A DNA stretch of 64,000 nt from Clostridia bacterium (GTDB taxonomy: Bacteria; Bacillota; Clostridia; Oscillospirales; Acutalibacteraceae): positions 124,001 to 188,000 of the forward strand of contig JAFSFB010000004.1 of assembly GCA_017435385.1 (NCBI GenBank), in the 5' to 3' direction. The first letter of the stretch is position 1, and each line of letters starts with the position of its first letter. Made by a program: the position numbers and the translations under genes. Shown one piece after another: positions 1 to 9,235 of this stretch. Under the pieces are notes generated by a model that saw only the letters and a list, made by a program, of their open reading frames with translations, made no database searches and was not told where the DNA came from.

Positions 1-1333
1 TATAGTATTCATCGGGGAAATCGCTGTGGCTGATCCCTTTAAAGAACCATGTGTTTTCGGGGAATGCGGCTGTTGAAGCATCAATCAGCATATCCTCGGA
101 AACATGGTCGTGACCGCAGTCAACAGCCTGCTTATAGCCGTCACCGAGGGTTTCTCCGAGAGGAGCGCAGAGAGCGCCGATTGACATATATACCGTATCA
201 ATTAGGGAATCGGACTGAACCGCAGGAGTAAGGCTGACGGGAATCGATGACATTCCGTAGCCTGCGCAGATGATGATTTCCGTTCCGTTATCCATGGCAT
301 TCTGAAGAATTTCTTCGAGCTTTACCATAACATTGTCATGATAATATTCGATTTTTTCAAGAATCGGAGCATCCTTTCTGCCCTCGAACATTGCATTGAC
401 TGCATCGTTATAATATTCGTCGGGAACAAAGCTCCATATGCCTGCAAGGTTTCCGAATGCGGGAGCAAGGCTTTCGGCATAGATCATGTCGAATTCGCTC
501 GTCAGATATTTCTGGAGGAAGCTGAGAAGGCTGTCCGTGAAGCCCGTAGCATTAAGAATGCCCAGAAGCCCCGAGAGAATATCCGTGCCTGCGGATTCAC
601 CCATGGCGGTTTTCACAAAGGTGAGAAGCTCACCCGATTTTTTTGAAAGGTCAGCTTCCTTTCTGAAAAGCGAGCCGAGGATCGATATTCCCTGAAAGGC
701 AGGGGAGAGAAAGGCGATCTTTTCTATGCCGTCATTTCCGTAAAGCTCGAGATAAGCTGCAACGACGGTGTTGCCCTGACTGTGGCATATGAGCGAAACC
801 TCATCGTGACCTGTCAGCTCTTTTACATGGTCGATGAATTTTTTCAGCTCTGCGGCATTGTCAACGGGTGACAGCCTCCAGTCATATTCAAAGTCGAAGC
901 TTCTGTCGGTCGGATCGTCGGTCATGTTGCGGTGAATATCGTTTTCGGGATATTCATAAGGCTCGATTGAAGATTCAAAGACGGGCTTTCCGCTGTCATC
1001 GCAGGCAAGCTTGCCAAGAAGCTTGTTCATGGCTCTGACTGCCATTTTGCCGAAAAGAGGCTTGTTGCCCGTTGCGATCGCAATAACGGCAAAAAGTAGG
1101 TCGGGAACGGCTTTTATGATATCCTGCGCACTCGGAGGAAAGATCGGCGTTCTGTCATCGCTTTCGGGGTTCAGATAGATGCCTGCGCCGAAGCCGGGAA
1201 TATAGACGATAGGAGTACAGCCGCAGTTGCCGCCGCAGATCTCGGGTTCCTCGGTCAGAGGCTCGGCAAAAGCAACGGAAACGGTTGAAAAAGCTATGAT
1301 AAAAGCAAGAAGAAGGCTGATTGTTTTTTTCAT
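1..1333 (-). CDS. Exported LCAT/lipase-like alpha/beta-hydrolase, cut by window edge
   Basis: The gene runs off the left edge with 444 codons visible and no stop. A Lys-Lys start, hydrophobic core and AFA-E cleavage site near residue 23 indicate a signal peptide, so it acts outside the cell. A nucleophile elbow CHSQG places the catalytic serine at about residue 185; an upstream IPGFGAG segment (45-51) could form the oxyanion hole, and an FDFEYDWR segment (147-153) recalls the DWR motif of LCAT-type acyltransferases. A late HSDF motif is a candidate for the catalytic histidine. The substrate is probably an ester lipid, but this is inference. The start follows an ACGGAG ribosome site; the metallophosphoesterase gene ends 20 bases upstream, so the two are likely co-transcribed. 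Confidence 0.8.
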   Translation of the reverse strand, partial: MKKTISLLLAFIIAFSTVSVAFAEPLTEEPEICGGNCGCTPIVYIPGFGAGIYLNPESDDRTPIFPPSAQDIIKAVPDLLFAVIAIATGNKPLFGKMAVRAMNKLLGKLACDDSGKPVFESSIEPYEYPENDIHRNMTDDPTDRSFDFEYDWRLSPVDNAAELKKFIDHVKELTGHDEVSLICHSQGNTVVAAYLELYGNDGIEKIAFLSPAFQGISILGSLFRKEADLSKKSGELLTFVKTAMGESAGTDILSGLLGILNATGFTDSLLSFLQKYLTSEFDMIYAESLAPAFGNLAGIWSFVPDEYYNDAVNAMFEGRKDAPILEKIEYYHDNVMVKLEEILQNAMDNGTEIIICAGYGMSSIPVSLTPAVQSDSLIDTVYMSIGALCAPLGETLGDGYKQAVDCGHDHVSEDMLIDASTAAFPENTWFFKGISHSDFPDEYY

Positions 1334-1353
1334 TTTATTCAACTCCGTTTTTC

Positions 1354-2334
1354 TTACACAAGAGGAATAACATATTCATAGGATGTATACCAGATATCGG
1401 CTGAATAGCTTCTCGCTCTGATGACAACCTCGTCATCATAGACCTCAAAGTTGAAGCCGTTGCCGTTGACCATCTGACCTCTTGCGTTGAAATATGTATA
1501 AGCGGGAAGATTGATGCTGTGGAACGATCCGTCGGATTCAACCGAGGCATAGTCCCAGATGCTCTTGGTTCCCTTGTCACCGATGCCGTTGTGAAGGTGA
1601 CCGCTTATCATGAAAACATTGTCATATTTTTTGAGGATCTCTTCAACAGCGGCGGATTCATCGCCGATGCCGCCGTCATCGGGCTCGGGTTCATCGTCGC
1701 CCCATGTTTCGGGCAGACCGTGAGATTGGTTGATGGGCCAATGGCTGACAACGAAAACGGGCTTTCCGTCTTCTGCAACCTCAGCCATGGTAGCATCGAG
1801 CCAGCTGAGCTGTTCGGGGCTGAAATAAGCGGCTGTTCTGTCGGTTTCGCTTCCGAGAACAACGAACGGGTAGCCGTTGATCTCGGTCAGATAATACATT
1901 TCGCTGATCTCTCTGCCGCTGATCTTGTCATTGAATTCGATGAAATTCTCTTTTGCTTTATCGAAGCTTTCATCGGTCCAGGTGTCGTGATTTCCGCAGG
2001 CGAGAACGATTTCGTCGGCAGGATCGTATTTTGAAAAGCTTTCTGCGAGAGCGGTCCATTCGTCATATTCGCCGTGGTCGGTGAGGTCACCCGAAACAAC
2101 CAGCGCATCAAGACGGCTGTCGGATTTTTCCATTCCCTCAAGACCGAGCTCGACCATGAACTGACGGATGAATTCGTCTTTCATGTGAGTATCGGAAATA
2201 ACTGCAAAATTGAGTCTGCACTCATCGGGGTTAATGGGCTCGGACTTTTCTTTGAAGTTGCCGAAAACGGGCCACGAAACGAGAACGAGCAGAGATGTGA
2301 TAAGCGAAAGGATTTTTTTGATAATAAAAACCAT
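1354..2334 (-). CDS. Exported calcineurin-like metallophosphoesterase
   Basis: A 326-residue protein with an N-terminal hydrophobic signal segment (about residues 5-25). The dinuclear-metal motifs of calcineurin-like phosphoesterases appear in order: SDTH (D48, H50), SGDLTDHGE (81-89), GNHD (114-117), an SHWP histidine and GHLHN near residue 250. It should hydrolyse a phosphomono- or diester outside the cell; the family also contains acid sphingomyelinase-like enzymes and cyclic-nucleotide phosphodiesterases, and the sequence does not decide between these. I chose ATG at 2334 rather than the TTG at 2340, because the AAGGCGGTG ribosome site is about nine bases from the ATG and too close to the TTG. 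It is the first gene of a probable two-gene unit with the lipase-like gene downstream. Confidence 0.88.
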   Translation of the reverse strand: MVFIIKKILSLITSLLVLVSWPVFGNFKEKSEPINPDECRLNFAVISDTHMKDEFIRQFMVELGLEGMEKSDSRLDALVVSGDLTDHGEYDEWTALAESFSKYDPADEIVLACGNHDTWTDESFDKAKENFIEFNDKISGREISEMYYLTEINGYPFVVLGSETDRTAAYFSPEQLSWLDATMAEVAEDGKPVFVVSHWPINQSHGLPETWGDDEPEPDDGGIGDESAAVEEILKKYDNVFMISGHLHNGIGDKGTKSIWDYASVESDGSFHSINLPAYTYFNARGQMVNGNGFNFEVYDDEVVIRARSYSADIWYTSYEYVIPLV

Positions 2335-2367
2335 TGTCAAACACCGCCTTTGTTGTTAATAAATTCT

Positions 2368-2396
2368 ATTTTATCATATAAACAATTCCGTTTCAA
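2368..2396 (-). promoter_or_regulatory. SigA-type promoter for the phosphoesterase-lipase unit
   Basis: On the minus strand TTGAAA (2396-2391), a 17-base spacer and TAAAAT (2373-2368) lie about 35 bases before the phosphoesterase start. This gives the two-gene unit its own transcription start, separate from the glycosidase gene upstream. Confidence 0.65.
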
Positions 2397-2415
2397 CGAT
2401 TTTAGCAGAAATCAT

Positions 2416-4926
2416 TTAACCGATTGCCCGATTAACGGTTATTTCTTTTATTCTCGGTGAAACGGGGACTGAGCCGTTGAAATCGTAACCGCCGTTGTTT
2501 GAAAGAACGATATTGTTTTCGCCCTCTTCAAGCTCAAGGTCAAATGTTACGGTTTTATATGTGTCCCAGCTGTAAGTGCTTCTGCACCAGATATTTTCGC
2601 TGATATTTCCGACTGCTACGGTAACAAAGCTTTCAATAAGGTCAACATTGTATGCATGATAACCGCCCTCGAGATTGTTGGAATATGTGAGTGTTAAGCG
2701 GTAGCTTCCCGACTCGGGAACACTTACGGCGAAGGAAGCCGAGCCTCCATTTGCGGACATGCTTTCAATATAGCCGTTTCCGCTGAGAACAGCGCCGTTT
2801 TCAAGGATGAGATCCGATGCCGAAAAGCTTTCCGAGAAGCCGTCGGTTTCCGATGCCGTTACGGTCAGCGGAGCATCCTTTGCAGAGATATCAATATAAT
2901 TCAGACCTCTGCGGAGATAAACGGTTGCCTTGCCGTTTTCGGTTTTGCCTTTTGCACCGTCAACGGAAATATCTGCGTTCGTCGAAGTTTCAAGGCTGTA
3001 AAATCCGTCATGCGGAGCAACGGCGAGATAAGAGGTGATGCTGTCCGTGCTTCTGTCGGAATCGGGGAGAAGTGCGATATGCTCATGCGTGTCAACGGGT
3101 CTGACAAGCATGCTGTCAACAACGAAGGTTCCGTTTTTGTGAGAAAGAGTTATTGAGTGTCTGCCCTTCTCAAAATATTTTTCGATGTCATATCTGTCGG
3201 TATATTCGCTTTTGATGGTGTTGGGGAAAAGAATTTCGTCGGTTTCGCCGTCGATCGTAAGAAGAGCCGAGGAAAATGTTCTGTCGTCAGCAGTCCTGCC
3301 GTCGTTTGAGTTTCCGAAAATGATGCCGAGGCTGTAATAGCCGCTTTCGGGAATGTCAAAACCGAGCTTTACTCCGTCGCCGTCATGCTCAAAGCCGCCG
3401 ACCATGCCGCTGATCTCGCCCGTTGTTGCGTATGCGCTGTCGTAGGTGTAAGCCGTTCCGAGGAGATCGCCGTTTTCAAACTCGTATCTGACGGGCAGTT
3501 TATTGTTGACATACGCTTCTGTTTCCCCATCGGATTCGGTTACAACGATATGATAAACCGCCGTCGGATCGGGCGAATCAAGCTTTATCTTCAGTCTGCC
3601 GAGGCTGACTCTGTCGTAATATTCTTTGACTGTCACGGGCTTGCTGACGGTTCCGCTCAGCCCTTCGTAATAAACGCATTCGATTTTTATGTTTAATTTG
3701 CTGTCTTTGAGGTCGGTTTTTCCGAGGTTCTTGATAACGATATCGGAGGAGTAATCGCATCCGCCGCAGAGGATTTCAATTTTGTTATCGTTCATCGATG
3801 CCATTCCCGTCAGCTCGTCATAGCAGAATTCGCTGCGGTTATATTTGATAACATTTGCGAAATCGGAATGGGGGATATCGATGATTTTTGATTTGAGAAG
3901 ACTGCCCTCCATATCGGCGTACCAGCGGTAAAGCCACCAGTTTGAGTTGGGGGAATTGCTGTCTGCCGCCGTGTCGCAAAGGTTGTTGGCAAGCCGCCAA
4001 TATGCAACATTGCCGTATGTACCCGTCTGCTCCGCCTGAACGATATACTGAAGCATGTCTGCGGGATTGCCGCATTCCTGCATCGTTCCGTATTCGGTTA
4101 CGATTATCGGAAGCTCCTCCATGACGAGTTCTGCTTCGATCGAACGGTATTCGTCAACATGCAGCTTCCACATCGCCGATGATCTTTCCGAAAGCTCATG
4201 GTAGATCATGATTTCGGGCAGACAGCTGTTCTTTTTGCAGTAATCAAGGAAATGTCGGATCTCATATGCATCATAATCGCAGTAGCCCGGACCGCCGATC
4301 ATTGCATCGGGATCGATGCTTTTGACAAGGTCATAGGTTTCCTTCCATGCGGTGTAAAACTCAGCCTTTGCCGCATCGTCGAAGCCGTACCATGTTTTGT
4401 CTTTGTTCGGAGTGCCGAACCATACGGCGTTGTCGCACTCGTTATATATGCAGTAAACGAGTCTGTCCGCATAGTCTTTCTTTGACAGCTCCGTGACCTT
4501 TTCTCTCACCTGAGGGAGAAATCTTTCACGCACGAAGGTGAGCGCATCGTAGGTTCCGTTTTTTCTCATTTCGTTTATTTCTTCGTGGCAGTAATACCAT
4601 GTGTCAAAGCAGTCCTGAAGATAAACGACGATATAGTCGCAGGAGTCAAGCTGAGGCGAAACGCAGTCGACATCGCCGATGGGATGCTGCAGACCGCCGA
4701 TAACCTTCTGCGAAACGCTTGAAATGTCAAGGCTTTCAACAATGTTGGAGTCGGGAACATTGCTCTGGGCTATTCCGTAAAGAAAACCCGTAGCCTTTGT
4801 TGAGATCTCACCGAGAGATTGAGAAGCGTCGATCTCAACCGTCGGTCTGAACATATAGGGTATGCCCTCGGCTGTAAGCGAAAGAGCGGTCAGAAGTCCG
4901 AGAATCAAGCTGATTAGTTTTTGCAT
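2416..4926 (-). CDS. Exported clan GH-A glycoside hydrolase (GH39-like) with two C-terminal carbohydrate-binding modules
   Basis: An 836-residue protein with a short signal peptide (residues 1-20). The N-terminal half looks like a clan GH-A TIM barrel: IYNECDN supplies the probable acid/base E163 and VTEYGT the probable nucleophile E278, with the IDPDAMIGGP strand typical of GH39-like enzymes. Two beta-sandwich modules of CBM6/CBM35 type follow, at about 480-620 (the stretch beginning YEFENG) and 690-830 (ending in PRIKEITV). It should cleave a beta-linked glycoside on an extracellular polymer or glycoconjugate; the exact family and substrate are not certain from sequence. A GGAGGG ribosome site precedes ATG, and the gene has its own promoter just behind the terminator of the ceramidase-like gene. 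Confidence 0.75.
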   Translation of the reverse strand: MQKLISLILGLLTALSLTAEGIPYMFRPTVEIDASQSLGEISTKATGFLYGIAQSNVPDSNIVESLDISSVSQKVIGGLQHPIGDVDCVSPQLDSCDYIVVYLQDCFDTWYYCHEEINEMRKNGTYDALTFVRERFLPQVREKVTELSKKDYADRLVYCIYNECDNAVWFGTPNKDKTWYGFDDAAKAEFYTAWKETYDLVKSIDPDAMIGGPGYCDYDAYEIRHFLDYCKKNSCLPEIMIYHELSERSSAMWKLHVDEYRSIEAELVMEELPIIVTEYGTMQECGNPADMLQYIVQAEQTGTYGNVAYWRLANNLCDTAADSNSPNSNWWLYRWYADMEGSLLKSKIIDIPHSDFANVIKYNRSEFCYDELTGMASMNDNKIEILCGGCDYSSDIVIKNLGKTDLKDSKLNIKIECVYYEGLSGTVSKPVTVKEYYDRVSLGRLKIKLDSPDPTAVYHIVVTESDGETEAYVNNKLPVRYEFENGDLLGTAYTYDSAYATTGEISGMVGGFEHDGDGVKLGFDIPESGYYSLGIIFGNSNDGRTADDRTFSSALLTIDGETDEILFPNTIKSEYTDRYDIEKYFEKGRHSITLSHKNGTFVVDSMLVRPVDTHEHIALLPDSDRSTDSITSYLAVAPHDGFYSLETSTNADISVDGAKGKTENGKATVYLRRGLNYIDISAKDAPLTVTASETDGFSESFSASDLILENGAVLSGNGYIESMSANGGSASFAVSVPESGSYRLTLTYSNNLEGGYHAYNVDLIESFVTVAVGNISENIWCRSTYSWDTYKTVTFDLELEEGENNIVLSNNGGYDFNGSVPVSPRIKEITVNRAIG

Positions 4927-4961
4927 ATTGCCCTCCGGAACATAACAGATTTTATGTTAAT

Positions 4962-4990
4962 ATTCTAACAAATCAATTAAGACTTTTCAA
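4962..4990 (-). promoter_or_regulatory. SigA-type promoter for the GH-A glycosidase gene
   Basis: On the minus strand TTGAAA (4990-4985), a 17-base spacer and TAGAAT (4967-4962), about 35 bases before the glycosidase start codon. Confidence 0.6.
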
Positions 4991-5003
4991 TATAAAAATT
5001 AAA

Positions 5004-5029
5004 AAGGAGCCTGCCGAAGCAAGCTCCTT
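5004..5029 (-). terminator. Intrinsic terminator of the ceramidase-like gene
   Basis: The stem AAGGAGC/GCTCCTT, extended by TGC/GCA across one mismatch, closes a four-base loop. On the minus strand it is followed by TTTTTAATTTTTA, giving the U-rich tail for transcription coming from 6794. Confidence 0.85.
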
Positions 5030-5045
5030 AAAACTTGTGATTCAA

Positions 5046-6794
5046 TTATGCAACATCTTTTGCGATCTCAACAAAGCCCTTCATGATCGAAGAAGCGGCA
5101 TATTTGCCGAGAGAGATCATTTCCTGATAGTGGCCTGCGATGAGTGCCATTGCATAGTCGTTATCGGGAACGACATAGCCGATAGCATCGTTTGCAAGAC
5201 CGAAGCAGAGAGTGTCCTCTCCGAAGAGATCATCGATGCAGGGGATGCCGAAATCCTTGCCTGAGTATGAGCCTTCAGCGGTAAGTGATGAGCCGCCTTC
5301 AATAAGGTCCTGAACGATTTCGCCGGGCATCATGACAACCTTGACATCGCCGAGCTCCATGTAACCGATCTCAACGAAGATGTAGTAGTTAAGACCTTCC
5401 TTATAAACATTGTAGTTTACAAGACCGAGCTTACCGACAAGCTTGATAAGGGGGTTTGTAACCTTGATTTTAACTTCGTCAATTCTGATATTAAGAAGGG
5501 GATCAAGCTCTTTTTCGGTTGCGGGTTCCCAGCCTTCAAACCAGAGAGTGTAATAGTCGCCGCCGATCTCCATTTCCTTGTTGATCGTTTCCCAGTCAGC
5601 GTTTGCACGGATAACTTCTTCTGAATTTGTGAGGTTAAGAGCGATCTGACCGAGCTCTCTGCCGATTCTTGAAGCTTCCATCCAGCGTCTTGCGTTGGGA
5701 ACGCCGTCGCTTGAGGGATGTCTGCCTGTGTAGATACCTGCGATAGCTCCGTTGAAGAACATGAAGTTATAATCTGCAGCTTCGATCGTCTGACCCATGC
5801 TGTAAACATAGTCGCCCGAAAGCTGTCTGCCGTTATCGATATCGTCAACAGCAAGACCTGTGATGTCGGGGTGAGCTGCGTAGTTGACGATCATTGTTTT
5901 TTTGTGGCTGTCGTCAATAACATCGGGAGTAAATACGAATCTTGCCATCTCCTGAATGAGGGAGTCGGAAGAGGGTCTGTTCTTGTTGTTGAAATATTCT
6001 TCGCTGAGCTCCTTGACTGCGTATGTCATTGTGCCTTCAGTCATGTTTTCGATAGCAGTTTTCATAGCTGTTGAAGCCTGCTTTGTGATGAAATCAAGAT
6101 ATTCCGTGTCAACGCCGGGAGTCATTTTACCAACGTGAAGGAAAGCCTTGGCCATGTTGCCGAAAAGCTTGGGGAAGAGGTTTGTCCAGAGACCCTGAGT
6201 GTCGATACCGCTGTGAACATGAGTTGCGGTAACGGTGATCGTGCTGAATTTCTGGTCGGGGAGAAGCTCAATGAGAGCCTTTCTGATGTTCTTGATGTCA
6301 TAGTTTGACATACCGATCGAGTCAATGTTTGCAAAAACTGCGATGCCTCTGCCTGAGCCGTCATCAACTGCAATAACTCTGACGTCAACGCCGTCAACGA
6401 CCTCTTCAACCTTGTTCTTCATGCCGTTTGACATTGCCATGAAGCCGCCGAGGTAGTATTCCTTTGTCTGCCAGTCTTCGGGAACGATCGAAGCCTTGCC
6501 GTAGCCGAGCTTCCATTTTGCAGCTTCATCGGCTTCCTCAAGCATTGTTTCGGTGCCGCTGAAGAAATAATCGTTCGTGTAATCCTTCATTCTGGAGATC
6601 TCCTTGGTGTCGGGAACAACAGCGTTGAGAGCTCCGACGATTACATTGAGAAGCTTGTCAAGAGCGAAAACACCGACATCGGTGAAGAATTCGCCTGCTG
6701 ACGAAGCCGCACTTGCACCCATTGATGAAGCGCATGCGAAAATCATTGAGAGCGCAAGAATGACGCTGACAACTTTTTTGCTGATTTTTTTCAT
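5046..6794 (-). CDS. Exported neutral/alkaline ceramidase-like hydrolase
   Basis: A 582-residue protein with a clear signal peptide (cleavage near residue 30). The domain from about residue 95 resembles the N-terminal catalytic domain of neutral/alkaline non-lysosomal ceramidases: a GYGKASIVP opening, a strand with VFANIDSIG (153-161), and the zinc-motif segment TATHVHSG with H192 and H194. Ceramidases cut the amide of ceramide to sphingosine and fatty acid; many bacterial relatives are untested, so the substrate is inferred. It is shorter than typical 650-700 residue bacterial ceramidases and appears to lack the C-terminal domain. The AAAGGAG ribosome site fits the ATG at 6794. It is a single-gene unit between its own promoter and terminator. 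Confidence 0.78.
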   Translation of the reverse strand: MKKISKKVVSVILALSMIFACASSMGASAASSAGEFFTDVGVFALDKLLNVIVGALNAVVPDTKEISRMKDYTNDYFFSGTETMLEEADEAAKWKLGYGKASIVPEDWQTKEYYLGGFMAMSNGMKNKVEEVVDGVDVRVIAVDDGSGRGIAVFANIDSIGMSNYDIKNIRKALIELLPDQKFSTITVTATHVHSGIDTQGLWTNLFPKLFGNMAKAFLHVGKMTPGVDTEYLDFITKQASTAMKTAIENMTEGTMTYAVKELSEEYFNNKNRPSSDSLIQEMARFVFTPDVIDDSHKKTMIVNYAAHPDITGLAVDDIDNGRQLSGDYVYSMGQTIEAADYNFMFFNGAIAGIYTGRHPSSDGVPNARRWMEASRIGRELGQIALNLTNSEEVIRANADWETINKEMEIGGDYYTLWFEGWEPATEKELDPLLNIRIDEVKIKVTNPLIKLVGKLGLVNYNVYKEGLNYYIFVEIGYMELGDVKVVMMPGEIVQDLIEGGSSLTAEGSYSGKDFGIPCIDDLFGEDTLCFGLANDAIGYVVPDNDYAMALIAGHYQEMISLGKYAASSIMKGFVEIAKDVA

Positions 6795-6837
6795 TGAAAT
6801 AACTCCTTTAACTGAATTTGCGTATAAACACTTCTAT

Positions 6838-6866
6838 ATATTAGCACTTTTCAATCTGACTGTAAA
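6838..6866 (-). promoter_or_regulatory. SigA-type promoter for the ceramidase-like gene
   Basis: On the minus strand TTTACA (6866-6861), a 17-base spacer and TAATAT (6843-6838), about 45 bases before the ATG at 6794. Confidence 0.65.
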
Positions 6867-6946
6867 GTGTTTTTTATCGTAATATCCAAAAAAAACTGTC
6901 TGTGGGAACAATAAAGAATGAAAATATACAAATTTATTTTTAGCGG

Positions 6947-6975
6947 TTGAAAATTTCAGGTTCGGGTTGTATAAT
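6947..6975 (+). promoter_or_regulatory. SigA-type promoter for the pyridoxal kinase operon
   Basis: TTGAAA (6947-6952), a 17-base spacer and a perfect TATAAT (6970-6975). It is the only strong promoter seen before the run of five plus-strand genes to 11322. Confidence 0.8.
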
Positions 6976-7011
6976 AGATAAAATACTTTTAATCAAAAGG
7001 AAGGATCGGGA

Positions 7012-7854
7012 GTGGAAAAGCAAAAGAGGGTTGCCGCAATCCACGATATTTCGGGCATCGGCAAATGCTCTCTGACTGCGGCTCTGCCGATTATTTCTGC
7101 GGCGGGAATCGAAGCGGCGGCGTTGCCGACGGCGGTTTTGTCAACCCATACTGGCGATATTTCGGGCTATACCTACCGTGACCTGACGGGCGATCTGCCT
7201 GCCGTTGCGGCTCATTGGAAAGCTCTCGGTATCGGGTTTGACGGTATCTACAGCGGCTTTCTCGGCTCAACGGAGCAGGTTGAAATGGTCTGCGATTTCA
7301 TTGACAGCTTTGCTTCTGACGAAACGGTCATTCTCGTTGACCCTGCCATGGCTGACAGCGGAAGAATGTATACGACCTTTGAAGACGGCTTTGCGGAGGA
7401 AATGGCGAAGCTTTGCGGCAAGGCGGATATAATCGTTCCGAATCTGACAGAAGCGGCGTTTCTTCTCGGTGAGGAATACCGTGAACCGCCTTATTCAAAA
7501 GAGTATATCGAAGGTCTGCTTGAACGCCTGACTGAGCTCGGCCCGAAGAAGATCGTTCTCACGGGCGTTGCGTTCAATGATGATGAAATCGGCTGCGCTG
7601 TTTTCAGCGGCGGAACGGTTCATTACAGATTTTCGGAAAAATATGACGGAATCTATTACGGCACGGGCGATATTTTTGCCTCAGCTCTTATCGGGGCATA
7701 TATGAAGGGCAAGGATATTTTTGAAAGCTCCGATATTGCTCTGGAGTTCACCTGCGCCGCAATCGGAAGAACCTATAATGCCGGAACCGATACCCGTTTC
7801 GGAGTCAACTTCGAGCAGGGGATCGGGGACTATATAAAAAAATTGGGAGGATAA
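7012..7854 (+). CDS. pdxY: Pyridoxal/pyridoxamine kinase (PdxY/PdxK-like)
   Basis: A 280-residue ribokinase-fold kinase that phosphorylates B6 vitamers with ATP to make PLP precursors in the cytoplasm. The N-terminus HDISGIGKCSLTAALPI and the LSTHTG segment are typical of pyridoxal kinases; IVPNLTEAAFL is the family central helix, and YYGTGDIFASALIGA carries the GTGD anion hole and catalytic aspartate. The start is GTG, set by the AAGGAAGGAT ribosome site a few bases upstream. It opens an operon, with thyA beginning four bases after its stop. The link to thymidylate synthesis is plausible because PLP-dependent serine hydroxymethyltransferase feeds ThyA with methylene-folate, but that is inference. 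Confidence 0.88.
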   Translation: MEKQKRVAAIHDISGIGKCSLTAALPIISAAGIEAAALPTAVLSTHTGDISGYTYRDLTGDLPAVAAHWKALGIGFDGIYSGFLGSTEQVEMVCDFIDSFASDETVILVDPAMADSGRMYTTFEDGFAEEMAKLCGKADIIVPNLTEAAFLLGEEYREPPYSKEYIEGLLERLTELGPKKIVLTGVAFNDDEIGCAVFSGGTVHYRFSEKYDGIYYGTGDIFASALIGAYMKGKDIFESSDIALEFTCAAIGRTYNAGTDTRFGVNFEQGIGDYIKKLGG

Positions 7855-7858
7855 ACCG

Positions 7859-8689
7859 ATGAGCTTTGCCGATAAAGTTTTTATTGACACCTGCAAGGAT
7901 ATTCTTCAGAACGGAATCTGGGACACAGACCTCGATGTCCGCCCCAGATGGGAAGACGGAACTCCCGCACATACGATCAAGAAATTCTGCGTTGTCAACC
8001 GCTATGACCTGAGCAAGGAGTTCCCCATGCTCACTCTCAGAAAGACCTTTCTCAAGAGTGCGGTTGATGAAATTCTCTGGATATGGCAGAAAAAATCCAA
8101 TAACATCGCCGATCTCGGCAGCCATGTCTGGGATCAGTGGGCTGACGAAAACGGCAGCATAGGCAAGGCTTACGGCTATCAGCTCGGAGTCAAGCATCAT
8201 TATAAAGAGGGCGACATGGATCAGGTCGACAGAGTTCTTTATGACCTGAAGCATAATCCTCAGAGCCGACGCATTCTCACGAACATCTATGTTCATCAGG
8301 ATCTGAGCGAAATGGCTCTTTATCCCTGCGCTTACGGCATGACCTTCAATGTCACGGGCAACAAGCTCAACGCCGTTCTCAATCAGCGTTCGCAGGATAT
8401 GCTTGCGGCAAACATCTGGAATGTCTGCCAGTATTCGGCTCTTACCTGCATGCTCGCTCAGGTGAGCGGTCTTGAGCCGGGCGAATTCGTTCATGTCATC
8501 GCAGATGCCCATATCTATGACAGGCATGTTCCCATCGTTGAAAAGCTTATCGAAAAAACTCCGTTCGATGCTCCGACGGTAACTCTTGACAAGAGCGTCA
8601 CGGATTTCTATTCCTTTACGAAGGACAGCTTCAAGGTTGAAAACTATAATTTCCATGAGTTTACGGAGAAAATCCCCGTTGCAATCTGA
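7859..8689 (+). CDS. thyA: Thymidylate synthase ThyA
   Basis: A 276-residue enzyme that converts dUMP and methylene-tetrahydrofolate to dTMP and dihydrofolate. The catalytic cysteine is C157 in ALYPCAYGMTF; NQRSQDMLAANIWN is the dUMP/phosphate-binding block and HVIADAHIYDRHV the family helix near the C-terminus. The length is normal for ThyA. The ribosome site GGGAGGAT sits at the end of the preceding kinase gene, suggesting translational coupling. The next gene is folA, which recycles the dihydrofolate product, a common and logical pairing. Confidence 0.97.
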   Translation: MSFADKVFIDTCKDILQNGIWDTDLDVRPRWEDGTPAHTIKKFCVVNRYDLSKEFPMLTLRKTFLKSAVDEILWIWQKKSNNIADLGSHVWDQWADENGSIGKAYGYQLGVKHHYKEGDMDQVDRVLYDLKHNPQSRRILTNIYVHQDLSEMALYPCAYGMTFNVTGNKLNAVLNQRSQDMLAANIWNVCQYSALTCMLAQVSGLEPGEFVHVIADAHIYDRHVPIVEKLIEKTPFDAPTVTLDKSVTDFYSFTKDSFKVENYNFHEFTEKIPVAI

Positions 8690-8734
8690 GCAGGGGTACT
8701 GTATATAAGAGTTTGTATTTAGAGGTAAAATTGA

Positions 8735-9235
8735 ATGAAAGCCATTGTAAATGTTGACAGCAACTGGGCTATCGGTAACGGTGACTCGCTGCTGAACTAT
8801 ATCCCTGCGGATATGAAATTCTTCAGGGAGAAAACGACGGGTAATGTTGTCGTTATGGGAAGAAAGACCTTCCTGACCTTTCCCGGACCCAAGGCACTCC
8901 CCAACAGAGTCAATATCGTTGTGACCTCCGACAGAAGCTGGAGCGCTCCTGATGTTATTGCCTGCCATTCTCTCGACGAGCTTCATGAGCAGCTCGCAAG
9001 ATATGACACCAATACCGTTTATGTTATCGGAGGATCTTCCGTTTATGAACAGCTCCTTCCCGAGTGCGACACGGTATATGTGACAAAGGTCGACTCTTCA
9101 AAGCCTGCCGATAAATTCTTTCCCGATCTCGATAAAAAAGAGGAATGGTCGGTCGTCTGCGAAAGCGAAGAAAACGAACATAACGGAACAAAATTCCGGT
9201 TTGTAACCTATAAAAAAGGTGATTTCAATGAGTAA
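8735..9235 (+). CDS. folA: Dihydrofolate reductase
   Basis: A 166-residue NADPH-dependent reductase of dihydrofolate to tetrahydrofolate. The start MKAIVNVDSNWAIGNGDSLL, the VVVMGRKTF NADPH-binding strand and VYVIGGSSVYEQLLP are the family's standard motifs. An AGAGGT ribosome site precedes the ATG. It follows thyA at 45 bases and its last codons overlap the start of the pyrophosphatase gene by eight bases, so the two are translationally coupled. Length and motifs suggest the ordinary chromosomal enzyme rather than a plasmid-borne trimethoprim-resistance variant. Confidence 0.95.
   Translation: MKAIVNVDSNWAIGNGDSLLNYIPADMKFFREKTTGNVVVMGRKTFLTFPGPKALPNRVNIVVTSDRSWSAPDVIACHSLDELHEQLARYDTNTVYVIGGSSVYEQLLPECDTVYVTKVDSSKPADKFFPDLDKKEEWSVVCESEENEHNGTKFRFVTYKKGDFNE

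Noticed and set aside
1519..2034. 171-codon plus-strand frame opposite the first phosphoesterase
   Set aside because: It is a shadow of a well-supported minus-strand gene with all catalytic motifs.
7805..8986. 393-codon minus-strand frame opposite thyA and folA
   Set aside because: It has no recognisable motifs and spans two clear plus-strand genes; a by-product of the codon bias.
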